In this document: positions 24,301 through 36,694 of the stretch, piece by piece
Numbering within the stretch: position 1 is the stretch's first letter
How the letters are laid out: each line of letters begins with the position of its first letter
Source of the DNA: Ulva prolifera
Taxonomy: Eukaryota; Chlorophyta; Ulvophyceae; Ulvales; Ulvaceae
DNA: 64,000 nt
Direction: 5' to 3'
Assembly (NCBI GenBank): GCA_023078555.1
Contig: CM041198.1
Location: forward strand, 1,080,856-1,144,855
The notes under the pieces: model-generated
What the model saw: the letters and a program-made list of their open reading frames with translations, nothing else
What the model was told of the DNA's origin: nothing
The model's database searches: none
Program-made: the position numbers and the translations under genes

Positions 24301-27300
24301 GCGCATCCCTAGAGGCGCGCACGAGCACTCGCACCTGCACGTAAAAGCCGATCGACTGCGTGAAGTTGTTGAGCAGGTACCACGTGTCGTCCTGCAGCAG
24401 CACGACCATCATGAGGAACTGGCCCATCACGAAGTTGACCTCCGAGAGGCGGCGGATACCGACGCGCACGCCGGTGATCACGGACAGCGTCGAGATCGCG
24501 GTGATCGTCCAGATGATCGCGCTCTGCACGCGCTCGCTGACGGCGACGTCCGGGTGCAGCCGCTGCAGGCCCTGGTTGATCTGCTGCACCCCGAGACCGA
24601 GGGAGGTGCAGATGCCGAAGAGGGTGGTCGCGACGGACACGACGTCGACCGTGTCGCCCATCCAGCCGTAGATCTTGTCCTTGAGGATCGGGTAGAATGC
24701 GGACTTCATCGTCATCGAGAAGCCCCTGCATGGTTGAGCTTGGATCAAGTGGCTGAGCGACGACCCTGCCTGACCTCGCGTGAGCATCGGCTGCTCTTGC
24801 AACGCACACATCAGACGGTCGATTGCAGATCTTGTCTGGCTACATGTGACAGCGATATCATGCACGAACAGGCAGCGCAGGTGCTCACGGTGTGAACCCC
24901 CCGAGCATGGGCATGGGGGCGTGCCTCACCGGAGGGGTCTGGGCAGACAGCGCACTGCCGCCACGGCTGCTGCTGCTGCATGCGCTTGTGTGCATTGACT
25001 CACCATGGCCTGCCAGCCTGTCTAGTACTCCGTACGGCCGCGCCCCGAATAACATACCCCATAGGCACAACACGAGAGCACGACAGCCACGACTCAGTCA
25101 GCGTACCGCTCAAATCGAGCACCGCAAAACACCTCACCCAGCAACTGCTTGTGTATGGTTTACTGGCAACACATTGTGACCAGGGCGCTCATGCAGTCGA
25201 TAAGACACGCGGCCAGCCGCCGCTGCCTCATCACGTGGCCAGAGGGGGCGCACTTGCGGTACACCATGATGCCGAGCAGCAGCCCGACGATGCAGTACGA
25301 AGCCCAGGCGTGGATGCCCCAGTGGAAGAACGACATGTTGATCGCCCACTGCGCGCGCTCATCGTCCTGCAGCTGGGCGTAGCGGTTGCCGTAGCACTGC
25401 GAGCCCTGGCCCGCAGGGGGGTTCGCGCCACAGGGCTCGTAATGGCTCACCGGCTCGGCGACACCAAAGAAGAACAGGCCGATGCCGATCCCCGCCGAGA
25501 ACATCTGTATGCATGGGGCACGGGGGTGTTGCATCGGCTTGTGTCATCGCCAGTGGACAGTACGCTGGTCGGTGCGTCGAACACGCAGCAATTAGCGTGC
25601 ACAGCCGAGTGCGAGCTGTTCCAATGCGATGGCAAAGGAATCTGCTTTGAGGGCAAACAGAGGGGATCAGTGCAGTTGTAGGTCTTGCATTTGGGGTGCC
25701 GGGCGGTGGAGGGATACGACAGCGGCCGGTGAGGCACGGCACCAGAATCGCTCTCGAGATGGCCCCATAGGCAAAGCCTACGCGTGGTGCTGGAGAGTGC
25801 GGTGGTGCGCAGGGGCAGCTGCGGTGGTGAGACTGGCACAGCCAGGCCAGGAGGCTGTGCCTGTGCTTGAATGCGGCTGTGCACAGCAGGCTGCTGTGCC
25901 TGCTGTGCCTGCTGAGCGGCTGTGACAGGGCACAGAAGACATGAGAAGCAGCCGAGGAGGCGTCGCACCATCATGAACCATGACGCGGTCGGGAAGTCAG
26001 GCTCTGAATCGGGCTGGCCAAGCTTCAGGTCGCCTAGGCGGGAGAAGTACAGGACGGTGAGGAAGACCACCCAGCCTTGCTGCACACACCCACACTCTCA
26101 CACAACCTCAATCACGACTCGGCGTTGGTCTGCCATGGAAAGCAGTGCCTGATCGGTGTGTGGTTGCCAGAGGACCGGCTTGCAGCCGGGTCCACAGCAG
26201 TGCGTGCTGTCTAAGCACGGTCACTGTCACCTGATAACTGTCATTCAGAGCTGCACTTGAGCACAGACGACGCCGGCCAATGTCACATGAGGCTACGAGC
26301 TGCATCATATGGGGTTTGTTGCTGACCAGCGCCAGAACGAATCCACTCACAAGCAGCAGAGGCTGCTGAGCCGGACAACAGAGGGGTGACAAGGGGTGAC
26401 ACGGGCGCAACTGGGCATTCAAAGGGCCATGCTGCCAAGTCACCCTGATGGCTGGCTACAAGGCGCAGTTCCACAAGGCACAGTTCCACAATCGGATCCG
26501 AGACACAGCATGGCTCACAAGCACGGGGCAGTCGCACCTGTGCCAGCATGTAGACCCACGAGAAGGTGAAGCTGAGCCAAAGCTGCACGCTTCCAAGCTT
26601 CGCCTTGGCTCCTTCGGGCGACACCATGCACCATATCTGTACGCAGCAGCCACGTTTGCTCCCAAAGTGCCATGAATCTGATTATGTGCCTACCAAAGCG
26701 GTTGGCCAGTGCCTGATCTGAGGGAACATGTGCCACTGCCTGCTAAGGCCCTTCCTGTATTGAGAGCAGCTGCTGCATCGCTGCTGTGCAAAACTGTGGC
26801 AGCTTAGGAATTTGGGTTGCGCCCACGCATGAGAAGCGGATCTTCCTGTATTGAGAACAGCTGCCAGTGTAAGGCAGGTGAATGACAAAGAGGAAGGGCC
26901 GGCCAGTCCAGGCCATGGGGAGTGCAGTACATGCGCTGCCACACAAGGCAGGCACTCTGGAGGTGCCCAGGCGGGCCCAACAGGCCTAAATCATGGTGAC
27001 ACAATCAGGTTGGACTTCAACCCAGGTATCGAGGTGTCATGGACAGAGCCACCGTCATGATTCAGGCATGTGGAGCGGGTACTGCAGATCTGGCAGGGCA
27101 TCAACATCACCACGAATCTGCTGCAGTCGAGCCCTGCGGAGTATTCAGGAGAAACATTTGGAGACATGCTGTTGAAGAGGTCAATGAAGCGGCTGGATCA
27201 TACCGCAAATCCCCAGGTCAAGAGGACTGATGCTCCAAACGATACTGGGTTGACTCGGATTCCCCACTCACGTCCCTGCAAGATCTACCTGCTCTGTGTT

Positions 27301-28593
27301 GGCTGTGTTTTGATTCTCGAGTTGTCAACATGACGGATCCAGGACACTGCAAACGTACAGCAGATGGACGAGCTCCTGTCTACCTGGTGAAGTTTGTCAT
27401 AGGGAAAGAGATGCGTCAGCGGTCACTGCCGTGGCACAGAAGCATGACGAGTTTGACTCAGCTATTGCATTGCTCAAAGCCTTACCACTGCTGCATTCAG
27501 GCACGAGACGACAATATCCAACCAGCTGGCTGACTAGAGGGGTTTAAGAGCTGACGCCAGCCAGATGCACAGCGTGCAACAGAGATTGAATTCCATGGAT
27601 GTCACAAGGCGTGTGTCCTGAGTGTAGCGACGTGGGCAGGCAGATGATTTGTGCAGTCACCTGCACAATCGCACACAACATCATGCAGCTGCATAGCGCT
27701 GGTTTGTCTTCGAGCAGAAGTTTTAGCAGCCACACGCGGTCCTGACACTGCAAATGTGTGTGCAGATGCGTGAGGCACTGCGATGCCGTTGTCGCCTCGG
27801 TAGACTTGGGAACATTAGGCATACTCAGCTCGATAGCTTTGTCCGATTCAGTTTGAGTGACTCGCCTCCTACCGCATACTTGTGATTCAGCAGGTGTTGC
27901 AAGCGCATTTTCGTGTCGACAAGAGCATACCAGTGTGCTGCATGGTGTGCATCATATTGGCATCACATTGGCATCAGCTGGCATGTGATGCACCGGATCG
28001 CCATGAAGTCACGAAGCATTTCTGAAATAACAAGAATTAGGCTTGCATTGCTTTTTAGGTTGACCATGCAGTCTCAGGTGGCCTTCTTCGCCCTGCCAGG
28101 ACCCACTTGACCCTCATACACGTGTCCCCCCACACGTTGAGCGATCTAAAAGTTGGCTTTAAGCAGAAAAACTACTGTACTAAGCCACTGCATATCAACA
28201 TGCATCACATTATCACAGTGATCATCAGTAATTTGTTGTTTCTGTGCAGTAGCGTTCATGAGCGAATTCGGCACGGCAAGCGTTCAGGCACGTCTACTTG
28301 AGGAAACTCACCCATCCCTTGACGGTGTACTGCATATGCCAGTTCAGCTTCTCGTACTGCTCAAAGCAAGCACGCTCGAGGTCTGGTCCCACCGTCGCGC
28401 TGCATTTCAGCACGTCGCTGTAAGCTTCGGCTGCGACATCCCCCGCAGTGCGAGAGTTACAGGCTGCCACGCTGTCAGACGGAAGAGATGCCGGTACAGA
28501 TGAGCGCGCAGCTGCCTCTGATTGGACATGCGATTCATTGAAGGCCCTCATAGAGTTGCCTTGGGGAGTCAAGGCTGGTCTTGCATCATGCAT
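21336..28593 (-). CDS. BCCT-family transporter B, with His/Ala/Gln-rich tail
   Basis: In transcript order the exons are 28593..28312, 27275..27204, 26636..26538, 26079..25969, 25504..25254, 24725..24335, 24125..24074, 23764..23314, 22741..22117 and 21869..21336, giving 955 residues. It is a close paralogue of gene A with every intron at the same place and phase. The cage residues are Trp250, Trp255 and Tyr258 (HWGIHAWASY), and WWIAWSPFVGMFIAKISRG starts at 453. Exon 1 was recognised from ACFEQYEKLNWHMQYTVKGW, the counterpart of YFFEKHERKNWNLAF in A. The C-terminal cytoplasmic tail is long, with His/Ala/Gln repeats (QHAQHAQRHPQHGQ and similar) at about 864-904. In bacterial BCCT carriers the C-terminus senses osmotic stress; whether this tail does is unknown. 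Confidence 0.95.
23807..23830 (+). repeat. 24-base poly-G tract in a BCCT B intron
   Basis: An uninterrupted run of 24 G (poly-C on the coding strand) lies upstream of the acceptor of exon 8, in the intron 24073..23765. Confidence 0.95.
24054..24068 (+). repeat. 15-base poly-G tract beside a BCCT B splice donor
   Basis: On the coding strand this is 15 C starting five bases after the exon 7 boundary, directly behind GTGCT. The same intron has the 24-base tract near its other end. Confidence 0.9.
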
Positions 28594-31295
28594 CTCGCGC
28601 GCTGTGCGCCTGCTTCGGCCTTGCCAACTCCAGGCACTCGCCCTCCGTTCTCAGTGCCGCGATCCTGAAACATTGAACGAAGGTGGCCAATTTATCGTGG
28701 GCTCTTGTCTCTGCGGGCGAGAACTTCGGCTGCAGGCGCAGCCTTTCGTACATCAGAGTGGGATAGCGTGCATCACACCGTCAAGTGCCTGCCAACGGTA
28801 ATGGCCGCAGATACGAACAGGAAACGAGACACAGCCCAATTACGCTGAGCTTAAGAAATGCGAACGGAGCTCAGCTTACGAAGCGTAGCAATGCGGCAAC
28901 AGAACATGCACCCAGCGAGCAGATATGATGGTTCGCATGGAATTTCCTTGGTTCGGTGCTGGGGCGATGGAAGTTGTTCAGTAGCATTTGTGCATCTCAA
29001 GGATGCATGAATGCCTTAGTTCGCGAAGCCAGTCTGCCGTCCCAAAGAGGAATCACCAGCGCGCCGCGTGCGAATCGCATTTCGCGGACACACGGCTTTC
29101 GGACGACTTCACACTGGCTGCGCTGTGTCAGCATTTTCACCAAGTTGGTGGCACCAACGACCTGACTGGGCAGTTGAGGCACTCATCTCCAATTTGCATC
29201 GCACAGGAATAGATCTGCGACAGCGCAGGCAGTGGGAGATCCTACCTAGGCCGTTTGCTGCTGGCATTCTACAGACCTGCGCATGCTCCGCCAGACTGGC
29301 GAAGCTAGGGCATTGCCATGAGCATCACGGCCTTCTCGCACGCCGGGAGTCGGTGTCGTACCGGCGGTGAAGACGCACGCAGATCCTGATTGCGCATGTT
29401 CATGCGGCACCATACGCCATTGCTATCTCTGAAGTATACCGGTAGCTACCGGGGCTATAGGCAGGCTCGACCGGTGCCGACACAGCGCTATCGCGCGCTG
29501 CATGGCCATGCGGAGCGCTGCAGATCGCGAAGACCGCACATGTTACCTAATTGCAATGTCTGCGAAGAGCCGTTGGCGTGGCGCGGGAGCCTGTGCCTCG
29601 CGAGCGTGTCTACGCTCCGGCGGTCAGTGGATCGTGATAACATTGACGGACACCGGAGCCAGAGATGTACACAGGCCCGCAAAAACAAGCTTTCTTCTCG
29701 GTACGCGCTTTTAGTGATCTCGTGCACGTGGCCACACAGGGGCCTTCACCAGGAACTGCGCACGGAGGAAATGGCCGTGGGGGTGGTCTGATTCACGTTC
29801 GGGGTAGACGCGAGCAACTCATCTCTGCCGAAGGCTGGGCGTTCATAGATTCAAAACTGATTGCCACTGTAAGGTGTCTGGAAAATTTTGGGATAGCTAT
29901 AGGCCGTCTGGACCAAAGAGCGATGTTGCCCAGCGTATCACCGTCGTCCTCAGTGAGCTCAGAACATCCCAGAGACACCACAATATGTATCTCTATTCAT
30001 TTACCTGCCTACTGGTCTCGTGTGATTGTTTCCGATGTGTCTGCGACTTTCCGCAACACAGCAGCCAACGCGCTGGGAAAGACGGGCCTGATACCACTGT
30101 TCCGGTTCCGATCATGAATCTAAGAGACTGCAATGTATATGTTTCATCAGCATGAGGAGGTCAACACGCACGTCCTTGCTGCGAGCTTGGCTGTAACACT
30201 GCCGAAAGCAATTCAGCTCTGACCAGCGCGACAGTGTGTCGCTTCACAATCAGTGTGTGAGCAGTGAGCCCTCAAAATTCACTCGATATCAGCGGGCGCA
30301 TTCGAGCAGCCCCCAGAGTCACTCGACAAAACCACTGTGGCTGATCGTCCCTTGATCTTCTGTGCAGTGCAGAAGGCCATGATGGTGAAACAAAAGATAT
30401 GTCGATTCGCCTCGCGTACTGTACAGCGGCAACTGTTCTTCATATTCCCAAGTGTCACCTGATGCAGTGGACTTGTGTCTTGTTTGCCACTCCACCACTT
30501 AGTCAGCGTAACCCCTCCCATGCAGAATGTACATCTGGTATCGCATGCAACATCATATGGCCGCAGACATATGAGCCAGACTTGAGGTCACCTACATGTT
30601 GGACAGGACTGGCGCAGCCATCAGCCCAGGAGCATCCTATGGCATCGACAAATTGACCTCCACATGCGATGAACTCTTCAAACAGCACCATTCTGACTGA
30701 AACAGCAATCAGCACCAAAATCACCCACATGCAATTCTTCGATGCACACGCTGTTATGTTTATGTGGGCGTGCTGAGCTGAGCGTGCGCGGGGCACGGTC
30801 TGTTTTGCATGGTGGCGCTGTTTGGCAGTTGCTTGTGTCAAAGGAGAAGCCGGCTGTGGCTTCAAAGTCCTGCGTTGGTGAATCTGGTCGTGTGCTGCTC
30901 ACTTTTACGGCAATGCTCTGTGGATCTTCGCCTTTGTCCTCACAGGAAACACGCGCCCAAACGCCCCCATAGTCCGGCAATAGCAGATCCTCGTGCCCTG
31001 CGTTGGGATGCAAACCTTGCCCACATGAGTTGACAAGGCCAACTTGCAATGCAATTCAGCGGCAGCCCCCTGCAGCGACACTGACAGCGATCGCATCGCC
31101 CCCTGCACGAACACACCCCTTGGGACAAGGTCGCTCGCAGCGGCCAACTGGAACATCCCTGTCAGCTGCCGACACACCGCACAGCGGCCTTGCCGATGTA
31201 CCTGCACAACTCCACTGCAAAAGGAAAGTAACCAGAAGGCAGCATGGTCTGGCACGATTAGGGCGCGGCCGGCCGTCATGTGTATGGTGTGCATC
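28594..31295. other. Intergenic, no gene recognised
   Basis: The 5' flank of BCCT B is followed by sequence with scattered short frames. The longest, 29665..30117 (+, 150 codons), resembles no family I know and has no supporting splice structure. Confidence 0.4.
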
Positions 31296-31763
31296 GGGTG
31301 GGGAGGGGGGGGTGGGGGGGGTGGGATGGGGGGGGAATGCGACTGCTGCGCTGTGGCTGTGCGGGAAGGGTGGGGTTTGGGGCAGGGCCCCCGCGTGGTT
31401 GGGTGGCCCGGCCGGGCATCCTCTGGCGTTGCTGTGTCGCGGACTGAGGCTTGTGGGGTGGGAAGGGTGTGTGCGTATTTATGTGGGTTGGCATGTGTGT
31501 GTTTTGGGGGGGGGGGGGAGGGGCGCTTGGGGTGTGTGTTACAAGGACAAACCCAGGCAGGTAGGTAGCACCGTAGCATCTGCGCGAATGAAACGAGCAA
31601 GAGCACCACACACGCAGCTATGCATGCACACATGAAATCGCCCACCCACACCCGCTCGCATCCACCCCGCTCCGTGGCACCATCGCCCCAGGGCGCACGC
31701 GGCTTGCGCATCATGGCGCCACCACCGACAATGGGGGGGAGGGGGGGGGGGGGGGGGGGGGGG
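31296..31763 (+). repeat. G-rich low-complexity region with three poly-G blocks
   Basis: G-dominated blocks lie at about 31296..31335, 31505..31523 and 31733..31763; the last includes 23 consecutive G (31741..31763). Long frames on the opposite strand here are proline-rich artefacts of these tracts. Confidence 0.9.
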
Positions 31764-32700
31764 CAGCCCCCTGCCCCCGGCCACCGGCCCCTGACCCCTA
31801 GCCCCCAGTCCCTAACCCACACCTCCTTACCCGCCCCGGCGCAGGGCTGCCCCCCGGCGGCACGCATCACACCCTCTCACACCACTCAGCCGCCCCCGGG
31901 CGGCAGGCCACATGCCCACGCTCGTCCAGCTGGACGCCGTCCGGCCGGCGCCAATGCCGCGGCGTGCCGGGCCAGCGGCAGGCCGCACCGGCTAGGGGCG
32001 CAGCGAGCAGCCGCACCGCCGCCACACAGACACGGGGTGTGTGGGGAGGTTTTTGTGTTTGTGTACGTTGTTGTGGGCGCTTCCCAAAGCTGCTTTGGGA
32101 CCTGCTTGCGGTGGTTGCGTCTGTGGCGTGGGTGCGCTGGCCACGTGGTATGTCGATGGTAACCGTGCGCTGGCCACGGTGCACCGTCAGCGCTGCCGCA
32201 CAGCGGCTGGTTCGGACTATGCCAAATGGCCACACAGACAGCCGTTTGACTTGCAATAAAATGCTTTGTAACATCAGCATCACATGTGTGGGCGTAGGAG
32301 AGGTGCAGCGGCGATCTGTTGCTTTGTGCCTTTTGCCGCATTTACCTACCGCGGCCAAGCGTGGTGTGTCGATGGTAACCGGGCAACTGAGCTAAAGGCC
32401 ATCGTATGAGCCAGCACAGCCCCGTAACTCCGGCTCCGAGGTGCCGGGCACAACACAGTGCTGCCAGCAATGCCACTTTACCACCGTGCTACCTCCAGTC
32501 TGCTCATTTGTCGAAGCTGTCTGTGGGTTCTGTTCTTACGATGCTGTTTTCGCGGTGCTTCCCGCCTCGCTGCCTTGCCCTTGTAACACACAGCTGCGGT
32601 CGAGCATTCGTGAGCCTCATGGCGACCGGTGGCGGCGGCTAGTCGTGGCGGCAGGCCATGGCGTCAGTGCTCAGACGCGACGCGCACATATTACATATTA
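31764..32700. other. Upstream region of the BTB-LRR gene
   Basis: No gene is recognised. The stretch contains a short duplicated segment, TGTCGATGGTAACCG, near 32152 and 32368. Confidence 0.4.
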
Positions 32701-32724
32701 CGTTCGGGGCATATGCCCCGAACG
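32701..32724. repeat. Perfect 24-bp palindrome upstream of the BTB-LRR gene
   Basis: The half-site CGTTCGGGGCAT is followed by its exact reverse complement. It ends 79 bp before the proposed ATG at 32804, so it is in the likely promoter or 5' UTR. It could be a dimeric regulator site or an RNA hairpin; its function is unknown. Confidence 0.9.
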
Positions 32725-32803
32725 CGGCCCATCTTGGATCCTGACGAGACCGCACAAACTGCAGTGCGTGGCACTCTTGAAATCGGACTGCATCGCTCTC
32801 ACC

Positions 32804-35189
32804 ATGGAGTTTGACTGCTGGATCGGAATCGGCGCCGCGAAATTACTCGGGTCCGATCAGCCACAGCAAGTCCCGGAAGACGGTGAGCAGAACAAATGGC
32901 AGACTTCAGTGGCCCTGTGTGCTTGGCGCGCTCGCCACCCGCCGATGTATACGCAGGGCATCTATTGTTCTACGATATTATACCTCCCAGCGCTGTGTCT
33001 CGGTCCAGCGTCTTGTCGTCGATCGTTGACTCGAGTGGTGACGCAACACTGCCTGAAATCGTGACACTGTCCGGCTTCAAGGTCTGGGCCAACTCAACAA
33101 CAGGCGCCATAGATCAGTCGCAAGCCACTGAAATGGCGCACGCCTGCACCGTGCTAAAGGTGGGGGCCTACCCATCATGCTCCACACATGCTCACCACAT
33201 GCAGAGCACCACCGCTAGGCCAAACCGGGCTGATCTAACGAACGAGGCCAATCCCTGGCTGCTTGGATGTACCAACATCCCGAGCAGACGGGATACATCA
33301 CTGCAGCGGTGCGAGAGGGAGTCTGTTCGCAGGTTGCAGATGCTCTGGATGACCGGTGCTGCCAGGCCTGGCTCACAGTGGCAGCAGGAATCCTGCACCG
33401 CGCTGCCCTCGCTCACAGCACTTCCGGCAAGCGTGGGCCCCAGCATACCTCACATCCCTTGGAGACGCTGCCACACCATCTGCAGGCCCGCGTCATCGAA
33501 GCAGCTGCACACGCCGCTGGCGACAGCTGCCTTGCAGTCCTGCTGAACTACCTGCCCAGCCACCTGCATGCTGCAGTGCTTGCAGCAAACATCACTCCCA
33601 ACAAGGCGCTCAAGACGCCCCGCAACACCAACTTGCTCTCAGTTACAGAAGCCCTCGTGCTGCTTCCTGCATCGCTCCATTCGCTGCACCTGGAAAGCGA
33701 GATGCCATCCACCACCACCCCAGGGCCAAAGCAGCATGCTGCAGCAGCTACAGCCGCAGCGCTGCGCCACCACACCAGCCTCACCAGCCTCTGCATCCCC
33801 TCCTTCTACGGCGAATTGTCCATCGCTGAAGCAGTCGCCTCCCTCGTGTCCCTGCAAGCTCTCCAGCTGGGCAGCCACAGACACGCTCTCGACACCGTGC
33901 CCCTGCTCGAGGCCACACTTCCCTCTCTACCCCGCCTGCAAGACCTCAAGCTCTCGCTTTCTGAGCCTGCAGACAGGCATCTCTCACAGCAGCACGGGCG
34001 CAGCCATGACGGATCCCATCGGGAGGTCCCAAGTGAGGCGCCGCAGCGATGCCTGGCAAGCCTGATCTCTCTTGCCACAGCCCTGACGTCCCTTGACATA
34101 GATGAGCCTAGGGGGCCCATGCGTTTAGTCGCCACTGCTCCACTCAGCCTGCCGTGTCTCAGGCAGCTGAGCGTCACCAGCCACGCCCACAACACCGCCT
34201 ACGCGCTCATCTGCCAGCTCTCTGCGCCTCTCGCCACCCTCCGCATCAACAACCGGTCCACATCACAGTGGCAGCTGCCCCAGGTGCATCGTGCCACGCA
34301 GCTGTTGGACAGCCTGACACGCTTCGTGCAGCTCAAGAGCCTGACGATCGATCTCGACGTCAAATGGGCCACAGATGAGGCCCGGCGGGCGTGTGCCTCC
34401 ACGGTGCCACCTGCTATCGCAGCCCTCACCCGGATGCAGGAGCTGAGCATCACCGCCGGCCTGCCGCTGACGCTCCGTACGGCGCAGCACCTGGCCGCTC
34501 GCGCAGCGGCAGTGCAGCGCCTGCGGTTCCGCAGTGACCCGCCGGACGTCGACGTCAGCATGCCGGGGGAGTCGGTGGCGGCGTGGAGCCTGATCATCAC
34601 GCACCTGAGCCGCCTGAGGCTGCGTCATCTTGACATCCAGACCAGGTGGTCCCCCCTGGAGGTCCACCCGCCGGGTATCTCGATGTTGCAGCCGCTGACG
34701 CAGCTCACCGCCCTGCACCTCCGTGGCTGGAGGAGCTGCCTGGAGCGCGTGGAGGACTGTGCGGCGCTGGCGGGCATGCAGGAGCTCCGTAGCGTCTTCT
34801 TTGAGGGGTTCGTGGTGCCTGCGGGAGCTGGCGCTGCGTATGTGGCCACACTCGGGGCGCTACCGAACCTTGCGCAGCTCGCGCTCGCCCCTGATCGCGA
34901 CGTCCGCGCGCCTCTGACTGAGTTTGTGGAGCATGCGGCGGCGGCGGCGTGGCCGGCGCTGCAGTGGCTGGGGCTGGCGGGCTGCTCAGAGAGTGCGGAA
35001 GCAGTCGTGCGGGCCGTGCATGCATTTTCTGCCCTGCGGCACCTCACGATGTGCGATGCTCACCGGGGACGGCTTGGGGGAGAAGAGCCAGATCGCACCC
35101 AAGTCATCGGCCTTGCATCAGACGCTGGCATCGCTCTAGCCTTTGGGCGTGACTGGGAACGCTTCGCGTGGAGAAGTTCCTGGAGGTGA
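32804..35189 (+). CDS. BTB-like / leucine-rich-repeat protein
   Basis: Exons 32804..32882, 32957..33159 and 33333..35189 join in phase to 712 residues. Residues 1-110 resemble a divergent BTB/POZ domain: a short N-terminal part, VSRSSVLSSIVD, LPEIVTLSGFKVW, then HACTVLKVADALDD across the second splice, as in the usual L-x-VADFL helix. Residues 200-690 contain degenerate leucine-rich repeats (SLTSLCIP, SLQALQLG, RLQDLKLS, SLTIDLDV, RLRHLDIQ, QLTALHLRG). BTB-LRR proteins often act as substrate adaptors for CUL3 ubiquitin ligases, but the BTB call rests on weak similarity. Exon 1 (ACCATGG) was chosen because its donor supplies exactly the one base needed. A broken copy of exon 2 lies 3.5 kb downstream. 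Confidence 0.72.
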
Positions 35190-36489
35190 GCCACAGCTGT
35201 CAAGCGCAGGTGCGAAGCCATGCCTTGGCATGATCTCTGGAGTGCCCCGTGCATCTGTATGTTGCTCATGTGTGCATACCGTGACTCCTGCTGCTGCTGC
35301 ATATGTGTGGAGAATAGGACACACATTTACGAGGTAGGAATGCATCCTCGCAAGATGTCGAAGTAGTACCAGGCTTTCCAGGCTTTTGCCGCTCGTAGCA
35401 GCTCTGAGACGGGCCGTAGCAAGCTGCTCGTCAAGTCGCCTTGCACTGTCAGGGTCGAGCTACATGCATGAAGTGGAAGCACTCCACTCGACACGTGCAA
35501 TTTGCTGGTGTAGCTCTGGAAACATGGAGTGCACTTGGACACCGCCCCGCGCAGGGATCATCCCGAAGCCGCTGGCCCTCACAATCGAATACTGTGTGAT
35601 GCAGAAATGCTGGGTGGTAGTGCGGGGGCGGGGGAAGTCTTTCAACATGAGAGACATATCGCATGCGAGCCTGTTGGGTGACACAGTTGCGCTGCTGTGC
35701 AGGTGAACTTGCTGCTGTAATTGTTTCTCTTTGCTGGAAGCCCTCGCGATGGCATGCCCCTCTCACCAACTTTTGCACGCCGGCTGTCCATTGTGGGCTG
35801 CGGCAGGAGCCTCGGTCTCTACCTTTGCAAACACAATTCAGCCGCAAACCCAACTTCAGTGAAATGATATTTCTGCCAGCAGGTGGAAGCAGCTGTACGC
35901 CACTGCTGCGAGATGTCTTTCGTGAGGTGTCCGTGTGGCTGCACGTCCGTGCGTCGTGGCCCCCACCGTGGCGACGACTCGTGGGTGGCAGAGGTGATCC
36001 AACCGGACACCGCCGTGCCTAGCGCAGTCAGTGCTTCAGTTGCTGTGGTTGACCCCCCGCAGAGCCCCCTACATGGCACAGTCTGCACCAGGGCGCGGGG
36101 CAACCCTCTGATAGTATGGAGAGATCCCGGTGTCCATGCGAGCTGCTACTTTCATGCATGCACACAGATCTACTTGATTTCACGCTTCATGAGACGGCAG
36201 CATCGGCATTGCATATCGAGACAGCCATTTGCGTATATTGAGTACGCTCAGCTGCGTAGAGCTTCTGCTTTACGTCGTGGCGACCAGTGCTCAGGTCAAC
36301 TGCTATGAGCGGGTGTGGAGCCTCGTTGCTCTACACCTCCTGATCGCTCTCACGCAGGTACGATGTGGCAGAGTTGAAAATCGAGAATAGATGAACTGTA
36401 TCGTGCATCAGCTAACAAACTAGCTAGCAACTCGCACATTATGCCGGGCATCGACTTGACGCATTCATCACCCGATCACTCTTACGCAG
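35190..36489. other. Intergenic, no gene recognised
   Basis: The 3' flank of the BTB-LRR gene. Short frames on both strands are not assignable. A TGTAA near 35715 is a possible distal polyadenylation signal. Confidence 0.4.
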
Positions 36490-36694
36490 GACAGCTTTCA
36501 GTTTAAATGATGTTGTTCCTGCAAGCGTCGTGTCGCGCTCTGGCGTCCTGTCGTCGATTGCGGAAGTACGGGGTGACGCAAAACTTCCTGACATGCTGAC
36601 ACTGTCAGATTTTAAGTCATGGTCCAAAGAAGTAGCAGGTGGTAATGATCAGCCTCAATGTACTGACATGGTGCATGTGTGCACCGTGCTGAAG
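36490..36694 (+). pseudogene. Isolated BTB-like exon, copy of BTB-LRR exon 2
   Basis: This 205-bp open segment is flanked by an acceptor (CTTACGCAG) and a donor (AAG then GTGAGT). It encodes SRSGVLSSIAEVRGDAKLP and HVCTVLK, clearly similar to exon 2 of the BTB-LRR gene at 32957..33159. No counterpart of exon 1 or of the LRR exon is visible within reach. It is most likely a remnant of a duplicated gene, although an unrecognised novel gene could still use it. Confidence 0.65.

Noticed and set aside
14251..28593. BCCT genes as bacterial contamination or a recent transfer
   Set aside because: Each gene has nine introns with conserved phase and sits between ordinary eukaryotic genes.
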